Source of the DNA: Hirudinaria manillensis
Taxonomy: Eukaryota; Annelida; Clitellata; Hirudinida; Hirudinidae
Assembly: GCA_034509925.1 (NCBI GenBank)
Contig: CM067538.1
Coordinates: 2,836,001 to 2,900,000, forward strand
Direction: 5' to 3'
DNA: 64,000 nt
Part shown: positions 26,707 to 64,000 of the stretch, piece after piece
Position numbering within the stretch: the stretch's first letter is position 1
Layout: every line of letters starts with the position of its first letter
Position numbers and translations under genes: made by a program
The notes under the pieces: model-generated
Databases searched by the model: none
What the model saw: the letters and a program-made list of their open reading frames with translations, nothing else
What the model was told of the DNA's origin: nothing

Positions 26707-28259
26707 ATATTGACTTCTGGTAACCTGTGTTGACTTAGTGTTATAGTCTACTTTTTATATACTATTTATATACTAAGGTTTATGTTTGATACGACAGCAG
26801 TTGATGTTCACCATTCTATGTTGCGCTTCGAGGTTCAGGTAAAAGATTCTGAATATAATTAAAAATAATAATAGGTAATGATTAATTTTTTAATCTAATA
26901 GAATTTTCATTTTTTGTTTAATATTTATTTTAAGAAAATATAACCGAATAAGTTAATAAATAAGAATTAATTAATTGATTGTTCTTTTGATAAATTATTT
27001 TATTTTATATCTGGTCCTAGTTAAAGACCTTTTATCAAATAACGCAACAATAACATGAAGTGGCGAAATTCTTCTTAAAGCACCAGAATTCAATGGAAAA
27101 CTTCTATCAAGATTTTGAGAACTTTAATTTCGGCATAAAATCTTTTGGATGTTTTGTTTTTTCCTCTTTCGGAGTTTGATTCAAAAAGTTGTGTTGGTTG
27201 ATAAATAAATTTCGACTTTGTTTCCAGTGAATGACCATTTTGCTTTTTGTTGAACTGCAATTGATTGAAAGAAATAGAAATTCAAATTGCTGAAGCACCA
27301 GTCCTCAAAGGAGTGATCTCATCCTTAATTGTTTCAGCCTTGATCCCCTGACGCTCTATGGGGTTGGATAGCACCCGAAGATCAATCATAATATAACCAA
27401 TAGCAATGATGGGGTACTTGGTACTAGTACTTTTATTCGATTTTAGATACTTGGAACGTGAATGCTTATTTAAGAGTCATTAAAAAGCATAAAACATAAA
27501 GTTAAGCATATAACATGAAGTTGTAAACACTCAACTTAGGCATCTTATTAATAAAAAGTAGATAAAACAGGTAAAGTTAATTAGACATGAACTGTTATAA
27601 ATTCTGAATATAAAACTGCGGTAATGGTATCAAATGACAAAAAAAGGACTTAAAAAATTGACATAATCGATTTATATCCAAAATACGTTTTCAAGTCTCG
27701 TCGGCCCTTGTTCTTGCGCTTGAAAACTCTGGTTCTTGTGAATGCACTCAAATCTTGAATTTTGGGTCTCTAGCACTTTTAGTCGTACTTGGGTGTCGAG
27801 TAGACGTAAAGTTACATGTATTTGGTCCTTGTACCCATCTCAAATGCAGCAGAAATAATGTCCAGTTAACTGATAATCAGGTACAGAAAATGAAACAGCA
27901 ACAACATGACAGTGTTTGTTAATTATATTTCAGCAACAACATATCACTTATTACATATTGTATATCATTTATAGATGGGTAATATGGGATTGGCGCCCAC
28001 ACACATTTTATTACACAAAATTACGATAAGTCATTAATATTTTTACAAATAGATTGCAACAATTGAAATTAGTATTTAAAAATGAAGTAAGATTTGAAAA
28101 TATATTTTATAATGTTTTATTGAAGAGTAAAATTAATTTAAATATGACTTGATTGGCTATTGTGGCAACTCTAATCAAAAGTCGATCTTCTTCAATCTCT
28201 GCTAACACTCTAATAAAGTCTTTAAAACTTGTTCGCAAAAATTCACCAGTAGAAATATC

Positions 28260-29159
28260 TCAGTGATAATCAAGGAATTCCGAATCGTACAAAAACAGCC
28301 TTTCATTGAAGGTGGAATATTGCAGCCTGCTGAGAGACGAGAAATTCGTCAGGTAAACATTGCTCGTGAATCTGTTTGCGAAGAATCTGTCAAAGTTAAT
28401 TCTAGTTGGATCCTCGTCTCTTCTAATTTCAATCCTCAAGATGCAGTGAATGTCCTTGAACTTTCTCATCATCAGGACGTGATCTTTATCGATGCGATCC
28501 AAATAATTCCCTTCCGATGTGCTCCAGAGTCCGTTTAAGAACTCAACATAATCGTCTGCACGATCGAAATCAGGCTCGTCGTAGTACAAATCTTCGTCCG
28601 TCAACAGCACTTGGATGTCTGCGCCTGGAAGTCTGAGAAAGACGATGACCCTCGTGAAATTGTATTCAAAGGACTGGAAGATGGCAAATCTTTCTCCAAG
28701 ATAAGATGGATTCAGAGCACTATAGCCACACATGCGATCAACGTCGTACATTGTGTCGAGGTGCAGTTGCGAATCCAACATGAATTGGATGAACCTTCTC
28801 CATTCTTCGCTCTCGACTTTATTCAAAAAGTCCTTCAGGATTGGATCGTTGAGTTCGCATTTTGTGTGGCCATTGAAAAGCGTTCGTTTAACTTCCCCTT
28901 CGAAGTTAGTTTTCGAATATATGACCAATTGAGATTCTGTGCGACAATACGGACAATTAAGTTCATTCGAGCTGTTTCTCCAGTGTTTCATGCAACTGGA
29001 ACAAGTGATGTGATTGCACTTCTCCAGTATGGCCACTTCCAGGTCCTTCAACGGACGGTCGCAGATGTAACATTCGGCGTTCGATTCCATCTCGGAGTTC
29101 GAAGGAAGAGTTGTTCTGATGCAATGTACTTTTTCACACGTTTGGTGCTCCATTTTCAT
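28260..29159 (-). CDS. RING-finger protein, array copy 3
   Basis: Intact 299-aa intronless paralogue, used here as the comparison reference because it differs least from the others (3 residues from copy 1, 5 from copy 2, 4 from copy 4, 3 from copy 5). All RING ligands are present. TATA at 29205-29214. Its upstream spacer contains a local duplication that lengthens the unit. Confidence 0.92.
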   Translation of the reverse strand: MKMEHQTCEKVHCIRTTLPSNSEMESNAECYICDRPLKDLEVAILEKCNHITCSSCMKHWRNSSNELNCPYCRTESQLVIYSKTNFEGEVKRTLFNGHTKCELNDPILKDFLNKVESEEWRRFIQFMLDSQLHLDTMYDVDRMCGYSALNPSYLGERFAIFQSFEYNFTRVIVFLRLPGADIQVLLTDEDLYYDEPDFDRADDYVEFLNGLWSTSEGNYLDRIDKDHVLMMRKFKDIHCILRIEIRRDEDPTRINFDRFFANRFTSNVYLTNFSSLSRLQYSTFNERLFLYDSEFLDYH

Positions 29160-30868
29160 ATATTGACTTCTGGTAACCTGTGTTGACTTAGTGTTATAGT
29201 CTACTTTTTATATACTATTTATATACTAAGGTTTATGTTTGATACGACAGCAGTCGATGTTCACCATTCTATGTTGCGCTTCGAGGTTCAGGTAAAAGAT
29301 TCTGAATATAATTAAAAATAATAATAGGTAATGATTAATTTTTTAATCTAATAGAATTTTCATTTTTTGTTTAATATTTATTTTAAGAAAATATAATCGA
29401 ATAAGTTAATAAATAACAAGTAGTTAATTTTATATTTTTTGTTGAAAAATAATAATAGGTAATGATTAATTTTTTATGTAATAGAAGTTACATTTTTTGT
29501 TTAAATTTTATTCATTTAAAGAAAATATAACCGATTAAGTTAATAAAGAATTAATTAATTGATTGTTCTTTTGATAAATTATTTTATTTTATTTCTGTCC
29601 TTGTTAAATACATTTTATCAAATTACGCGGTAAAAATATGAAGTGAAAGCAAGAGAGTTCAATGTAAAATTTCTACCAAGATTTTGAGAACTTTAATTTC
29701 GGTTTAAAATCTTTCGGATATTTTGCTTTTCCCTCTTTCGGAGTTTGATTGAAAAGGTTGTGTTGGTTGATGAATAAATTTGGGCTTTGTTTCCAGTGAA
29801 TGGCTATTTTACTGTTTGTTAAACTGCAATTTATTGAAAGAAATAGAAACTCAAATTGATGAAGCACCAATAAGGAATCCTTAATTGCTGGGCTCTGATC
29901 TCCTGACGCTCTCTGGCGTTGGGCCGTATCCGAAGACCAGTTATAACATAATCAATAGCAGTGATGGGATACTTGATACTTGCTCTTGTACTCGTGTACC
30001 TGTTTTAGGTACATGGGACTTGAGTACTTGTTTCAGAGTCATTAAAAGGCGTGTAACTTAATGCTGTAAACATGTTGTTGCTTATCAATAAAATGTAGGC
30101 AAAATAAATAAAATTAATTTAATGAAACAATTCTGACTAAAAATCTGCTGAAACTGCATACAATGACAAAAAAGAACTGGAAAAAAAAACTGAGATAAGC
30201 GAATTACGTATCAAATCGGTCCTTTTCTTGTACCTGAAATACATTTACTCGAATATGGGCGTCGAAAACTCGTACTGGTACTCGTATTTGGCAATTGAAG
30301 CCATTACTAACGCAGTAGAAATAATATCCAGTTAACCGGTATTATTTATACAGATGAAGAAATAGCAACAATACATTACTTATTACCTATTATATATCAT
30401 TTATAGATAGGTAAGATCAAGGAATCACAGGTAAGGTACACAAATGAGATTTCTTTAAGTTTTCTTTAAGAGTCTACATACATATAAAAGATGGAAGGCA
30501 TCAACAATATGTTAACTTTTTAATTATTATATTTTAGCAACATACTTATTCCAGCAATATTACTTATTGTATATCATTTATAGATGGGTAATATGGAACT
30601 GGCGCCCATAATTATTTTAATACACAAAATTAGGTCAAGTCAATAATATTTTTACAAATAGATTGCAACAATTTAAATGAGTATTTAAAAATGAAGTCAG
30701 ATTTGAAAATATATTTTAAAATGTTTTATTGTAGAGTAAAATTAATTTAAATATGATTTGATTGGCTATTGTGACAACTCTAATCAAAAGTCGATCTTCT
30801 TCAATCTCTGCTAACACTCTAATAAAGTCTTTAAAACTTGTTCGCAAAAATTCACCAGTAGAAATATC

Positions 30869-31768
30869 TCAGTGATAATCAAGGAATTCCGAATCGTACA
30901 AAAACAGCCTTTCATTGAAGGTGGAATATTGCAGCCTGCTGAGTGACGAGAAATTCGTCAGGTAAACATTGCTCGTAAATCTGTTTGCGAAGAATCTGTC
31001 AAAGTTAATTCTAGTTGGATCCTCATCCCTTCTGATTTCAATCCTCAAGATGCAGTGAATGTTCTTGAACTTTCTCATCATCAGGACGTGATCTTTATCG
31101 ATGCGATCCAAATAATTCCCTTCCGATGTGCTCCAGAGTCCGTTTAAGAACTCAACATAATCGTCTGCACGATCGAAATCAGGCTCGTCGTAGTACAAAT
31201 CTTCGTCCGTCAACAGCACTTGGATGTCTGCGCCTGGAAGTCTGAGAAAGACGATGACCCTCGTGAAATTGTATTCAAAGGACTGGAAGATGGCAAATCT
31301 TTCTCCAAGATAAGATGGATTCAGAGCACTATAGCCACACATGCGATCAACGTCGTACATTGTGTCGAGGTGCAGTTGCGAATCCAACATGAATTGGATG
31401 AACCTTCTCCAATCTTCGCTCTCGACTTTATCTAAGAAGTCCTTCAAGATTGGATGGTTGAGTTCGCATTTTGTGTGGCCATTGAAAAGCGTTCGTTTAA
31501 CTTCCCCTTCGAAGTTAGTTTTCGAATATATGACCAATTGAGATTCTGTGCGACAATACGGACAATTAAGTTCATTCGAGCTGTTTCTCCAGTGTTTCAT
31601 GCAACTGGAACAAGTGATGTGATTGCACTTCTCCAGTATGGCCACTTCCAGGTCCTTCAACGGACGGTCGCAGATGTAACATTCGGCGTTCGATTCCATC
31701 TCGGAGTTCGAAGGAAGAGTTGTTCTGATGCAATGTACTTTTTCACACGTTTGGTGCTCCATTTTCAT
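30869..31768 (-). CDS. RING-finger protein, array copy 4
   Basis: Intact 299-aa intronless paralogue with the complete C3HC4 RING. It differs from copy 3 at H105, D113, D119 and N236, with three of the four changes clustered just after the RING. TATA at 31814-31823. The spacer to its right carries a dispersed-repeat insertion at 32078-32147 that the other spacers lack. Confidence 0.92.
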   Translation of the reverse strand: MKMEHQTCEKVHCIRTTLPSNSEMESNAECYICDRPLKDLEVAILEKCNHITCSSCMKHWRNSSNELNCPYCRTESQLVIYSKTNFEGEVKRTLFNGHTKCELNHPILKDFLDKVESEDWRRFIQFMLDSQLHLDTMYDVDRMCGYSALNPSYLGERFAIFQSFEYNFTRVIVFLRLPGADIQVLLTDEDLYYDEPDFDRADDYVEFLNGLWSTSEGNYLDRIDKDHVLMMRKFKNIHCILRIEIRRDEDPTRINFDRFFANRFTSNVYLTNFSSLSRLQYSTFNERLFLYDSEFLDYH

Positions 31769-32077
31769 ATATTGACTTCTGATAACCTGTGTTGACTTAG
31801 TGTTATATTCTACTTTTTATATACTATTTATATACTAAGGTTTATGTTTGATACGACAGCAGTTGATGTTCACCATTCTATGTTGCGCGTCGAGGCTCGG
31901 TTAAAAGATTCTGAATATAATTATAAATAATTACAGGTAATGATTAATTTTTTAATTTAATAGAATTTGCAATTATTTTATTTTTTATGTATTTCAAGAA
32001 AATATAACTGTTGTTAAAAAATAAATGGAAAAAAAATAATATAAATTTTTATATTTTCTGTTGAATTACGCTATTAC

Positions 32078-32147
32078 AAAATGTGTAAGTGGTCATCGGA
32101 TGACCCTTCATTTTGTTTAGAAAAATAAATAAAATAAATAAATAAAA
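32078..32147 (+). repeat. Dispersed repeat with AAAT-rich tail (copy A)
   Basis: Contains AGTGGTCATCGGATGACCCT then TCATTTTGTTTAG, followed by an AAATAAAT-type tail. The same core with few changes recurs at 58263-58331. The conserved 3' end plus simple tail suggests a retroposon terminus. It occurs in only one of the array spacers. Confidence 0.6.
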
Positions 32148-33585
32148 GCTAATAAATAGCCATTAGTTAATTGAATGTTAAATTGATACATTATTTTATT
32201 TTATTTCTTTTCCTAGAAAAAATCGAATGATGCAGCAATAATACGAAGTAGTGAAATTCTTCTGAAAGCATTCAAAATTCGTTGGAAAATTTCTACTAAG
32301 ATTTTGAGAACTTTAATTTCGTTTCAAAATCTTTTTGATATTTTCGTTTCTTTTCTGAAATTGATTGAAAAAGTTGTGTCGGTTGATGGACAAACTTGCA
32401 CTTTCTTTCCAGTGAATGGCTATTTTATTGTTTGTTAAATTGCAATTTATTGAAAGAAATAGAAACTCAAATTGGTGAAACACTAATAAAGAATCCCCTA
32501 ATAAAGAAAGGAGTTATCCCATCCTTATTTGTTTGGGCCCTGATCTCCTTAATCTCTTTGGGGTTGGATTGCACCCGAAGACCAGTTATAATATAATCAA
32601 TAGCAGTGATGGGGTACTTGGTACTTATATTTGTATTCGATTTTAGATACTTGGAATATGAAAACTTTTTTCAGAGTTATTAAAAAGCATATAACATAAT
32701 GTTTTAAATACACATTTCATTTAGGCATGTCATTACGTATTAATAAATAAAATAGCAAAATAGATAAAATTAATTAAATTGAAACTGCAACAAATTCTGA
32801 CTAGAAAACGGCTGGAATGCTGTTCAATGTAAAAAAAAATGCTCTGAAAAATTTGATATCATCGAATTATTTCCAAAATACTTGTTCAAATCTCGTCCCT
32901 TGCTTGATAACTATGGTATTTGTGGCTGTATTCAAATCTTGAATCTTGGGTCTCTACTACTTTTACTCGTACCTGGGTCTCGAGTACTTGTACTGGAACT
33001 CGTATTTGGCAATTGAAGCCATTACTAACGCAGTAGAAATAATATCCAGTTAACCGGTATTATTTATACAGATGAAGAAATAGTAACAATATATTACTTA
33101 TTACCTATTATATATCATTAATAGATAGGTAAGATCCAGGAATCGCAGGTAAGGTATAAAAAAGAGATTTAATTAAGTTTTCTTTATGAGTCTACGTACA
33201 TATCAAAGATGGCGAGCATCAACAATTTATTAATTTTTATTTATTATACTTTAGCAACATACTTATTCCAGCAATATTACATATTGTATATCATTTATAG
33301 ATGGGTAATATGGAACTGGCGCCCACGCACATTTTATTACACAAAATTACGATAAGTCAATAATATTTTTACAAATAGATTGCAACAATTGAAATTAGTA
33401 TTTAAAAATGAAGTCAGATTTGAAAATATATTTTATAATGTTTTATTGTAGAGTAAAATTAATTTAAATATGACTTGATTGGCTATTGTGGCAGCTCTAA
33501 TCAAAAGTCGATCATCTTCAATCTCTGCTAACACTCTAATAAAGTCTTTAAAACTTGTTCGCATCAATTCACCAGGAGAAATATC

Positions 33586-34485
33586 TCAGTGATAATCAAG
33601 GAATTCCGAATCGTACAAAAACAGCCTTTCATTGAAGGTGGAATATTGCAGCCTGCTGAGTGACGAGAAATTCGTCAGGTAAACATTGCTCGTAAATCTG
33701 TTTGCGAAGAATCTGTCAAAGTTAATTCTAGTTGGGTCCTCATCTCTTCTGATTTCAATTCTCAAGATGCAGTGAATGTTCTTGAACTTTCTCATCATCA
33801 GGACGTGATCTTTATCGATGCGATCCAAATAATTCCCTTCCGATGTGCTCCAGAGTCCGTTTAAGAACTCGACGTAATCGTCTGCACGATCGAAGTCAGG
33901 CTCGTCGTAGTACAAATCTTCGTCCGTCAACAGCACTTGGATGTCTGCGCCTGGAAGTCTGAGAAAGACGATGACCCTCGTGAAATTGTATTCAAAGGAC
34001 TGGAAGATGGCAAATCTTTCTCCAAGATAAGATGGATTCAGAGCACTGTAGCCACACATGCGATCAACGTCGTACATTGTGTCGAGGTGCAGTTGCGAAT
34101 CCAACATGAATTGAATGAACCTTCTCCATTCTTCGCTTTCGACTTTATTCAAGAAGTCCTTCAAGATTGGATCGTTGAGTTCGCAATTTGTGTGGCCATT
34201 GAAAAGCGTTCGTTTAACTTCCCCTTCGAAGTTAGTTTTCGAATATATGACCAATTGAGATTCTGTGCGACAATACGGACAATTAATTTCATTCGAGCTG
34301 TTTCTCCAGTGTTTCATGCAACTGGAACAAGTGATGTGATTGCACTTCTCCAGTATGGCCACTTCCAGGTCCTTCAACGGACGGTCGCAGATGTAACATT
34401 CGGCGTTCGATTCCATCTCGGAGTTCGAAGGAAGAGTTGTTCTGATGCAATGTACTTTTTCACACGTTTGGTGCTCCATTTTCAT
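33586..34485 (-). CDS. RING-finger protein, array copy 5
   Basis: Intact 299-aa intronless paralogue and the 5'-most gene of the array. It differs from copy 3 at I67, N100 and N236; I67 lies inside the RING between zinc ligands C56 and C69. TATA at 34531-34540. Homology with the other units ends within about 140 bases upstream of the ATG, so most spacer sequence is absent here and yet the core promoter is kept. Confidence 0.92.
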   Translation of the reverse strand: MKMEHQTCEKVHCIRTTLPSNSEMESNAECYICDRPLKDLEVAILEKCNHITCSSCMKHWRNSSNEINCPYCRTESQLVIYSKTNFEGEVKRTLFNGHTNCELNDPILKDFLNKVESEEWRRFIQFMLDSQLHLDTMYDVDRMCGYSALNPSYLGERFAIFQSFEYNFTRVIVFLRLPGADIQVLLTDEDLYYDEPDFDRADDYVEFLNGLWSTSEGNYLDRIDKDHVLMMRKFKNIHCILRIEIRRDEDPTRINFDRFFANRFTSNVYLTNFSSLSRLQYSTFNERLFLYDSEFLDYH

Positions 34486-34640
34486 ATATTGACTTCTGGT
34501 AACCTGTGTTGACTTAGTGTTATAGTCTACTTTTTATATACTATTTATATACTAAGGTTTATGTTTGATACGACAGCAGTTGATGTTCACCATTCTATGT
34601 TGCGCGTCGAGGCTAAGGTAAAAGACTCTGAATATAAATT

Positions 34641-35532
34641 TTATGTAATAATTAATTTTAATTTATTCGCCGTCGCGCTAAAGTTAGTGTTGAATCTAAA
34701 TTTAGTGATCATTTAGTATAAAATTTATTTGATCATTATTATATTGTTGTCAAAAGTTATTAAATTTTATTTGAGTTTGCCTTGTTTTTATATTTGGTGT
34801 TCACAAGAATATATATTTTTATAAGCTACAGAAGTTATTACAAAAAGCGGACGCATAATTTTGAACACCATTAAAAAATTAGAATTAATTTCGACTTGGT
34901 TTAAATTTTTAATAATATTTCTATCAATTTTAAATTTTCAACCGTCAGAAAACCCCAGAAAAACTCTCCCACCATCTAAACTTAGGTTTAATTAATCAAT
35001 GTGTTCAAATTGATTGAAGCGCATCTTAGACGAATCTAAGAGGACATTTTCGTCATTGTCAGATTGGTATGACTCCATCACCTATCTCTTCCTCAACGGC
35101 AGAACTGGAGGGGACAGTTTATATATATATAAAAACAAAACAATTTCCTTCAAACACATCAATCAGGTATTACTTGCCGTATTTATAGTTCCATGGTTTG
35201 ATCATGTTGAAAACGTATTCCTTTTAAAGACAAGGCAATCATTTGCCTCCCTTGTTCCTCGTTCATTTATCGATTATTAATTATTCTATTTTGGTGGCTA
35301 TTTACATTATCATATCTAAGCCTAATTAGCATAAATATTAGTTACTGTAATTATCGTAAAGTATACCGTGATGTAACGTCTCTTTTTAACGCGGCAGTGT
35401 CCAATTGCATAATTATATTTTCACCTATCAATAAATGTAATTTAAACAAAGCAATAAGTTAGCAGTCCAGTTTAAAATGTTTGCTAAGAACCGCCCAAGC
35501 GATTTGATAAGCCCCGTGGAAGCCATAGCGGG
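34641..35532. other. Intergenic region between RING array and neogenin gene
   Basis: The minus-strand array and the plus-strand neogenin gene are divergent here. No gene is evident. The last 300 bases approach the neogenin transcription start. Confidence 0.5.
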
Positions 35533-35539
35533 GTATAAA
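35533..35539 (+). promoter_or_regulatory. Possible TATA box of the DCC/neogenin gene
   Basis: GGGGTATAAATT lies about 165 bases before the signal-peptide ATG at 35702. A start near 35,563 would give a 5' UTR of about 140 bases. That UTR would include a short out-of-frame ATG near 35,618 and an in-frame ATG at 35645. Confidence 0.4.
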
Positions 35540-35701
35540 TTATCATAAACAGTGCATCTCTGTTTTAAAAGTTGTGCGCCGATCCGAGCCTCTTACGACT
35601 TGTTGATAGAAGGATTATGCCGGCTGTTTTAGACCTGTGGTATTATGTCTTTCGCGGATTCTTTGTTTATTCGTTTTATTCGTCAGACTTGTAGACTGAA
35701 A

Positions 35702-64000
<28,299 letters not shown>

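Larger units (their letters stand above)
23340..34640 (-). repeat. Five-copy direct tandem gene array
   Basis: The five RING genes start 2453, 2453, 2609 and 2717 bases apart. Each unit is the 900-nt coding region plus conserved promoter and spacer sequence. The spacers right of copies 1 and 2 are nearly identical over long stretches (25,000-25,500 versus 27,450-27,970). Those right of copies 3 and 4 form a second subtype (for example 30,300-30,400 versus 33,010-33,120). Homology stops on the left close to the copy 1 stop codon and on the right soon after 34,620. The spacer right of copy 3 has an internal partial duplication at about 29,310-29,550. Confidence 0.9.

Noticed and set aside
27107-27298. 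63-65-aa minus-strand ORFs in array spacers (also 29673-29870)
   Set aside because: They differ at many residues between copies, while the RING ORFs barely differ, and the first spacer lacks an equivalent. Non-coding spacer is the simpler reading.

Overview
This window is nuclear DNA of an invertebrate animal. It is AT-rich and intron-rich, with GT-AG splice sites, TATA-type core promoters and many di-, tri- and tetranucleotide repeats. The protein set is metazoan: a thioester-protein-family secreted protein, EF1-alpha, an SLC5 transporter and a netrin receptor of the DCC/neogenin/Frazzled type. Overall character suggests a spiralian such as an annelid or mollusc, but this is an inference and no species is claimed.

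Layout. 1-7.1 kb (minus): a 3'-truncated gene of roughly 35 short exons for an alpha-2-macroglobulin/TEP/complement-like protein whose thioester motif is degenerate. 9.7-11.8 kb (minus): a complete EF1-alpha gene with five coding exons and a separate 5'-UTR exon beside a TATA box. 14.8-20.3 kb (minus): a complete sodium-coupled solute transporter (SLC5A6/A8/A12-like), about 15 exons. 23.3-34.6 kb (minus): five near-identical, intronless 299-aa RING-finger genes in direct tandem, each with the same TATA promoter and unit length of about 2.45-2.7 kb. 35.7-64 kb (plus): the 5' two thirds of a DCC/neogenin gene: signal-peptide exon, 8.5-kb first intron, four Ig domains and five and a bit FnIII domains, cut by the window end.

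Inside the third intron of the neogenin gene lie two retrotransposons. One is an intact 1184-aa R2-like non-LTR element (C2H2 finger, RT, CCHC, restriction-like endonuclease) that is not in rDNA. Next to it, probably inside its 5' UTR, is a 2.6-kb LTR element with two LTRs that look identical, a 5-bp target duplication, a tRNA-Ser-type primer site and a polypurine tract. It encodes no pol, only one 710-aa repeat-containing ORF. The neogenin introns also carry most of the window's microsatellites, including about 100 perfect copies of TGGA, a 39-bp octamer-bearing tandem repeat, and a short inverted-repeat element.

The host genes do not form an obvious pathway. The most novel-looking items are the five-copy RING array with an unrecognised C-terminal domain, the pol-less LTR element with its repeat protein, and the R2-like element outside rDNA. 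Exon borders were read by eye from splice consensus, phase and family alignment; those for neogenin and EF1-alpha are the most secure.
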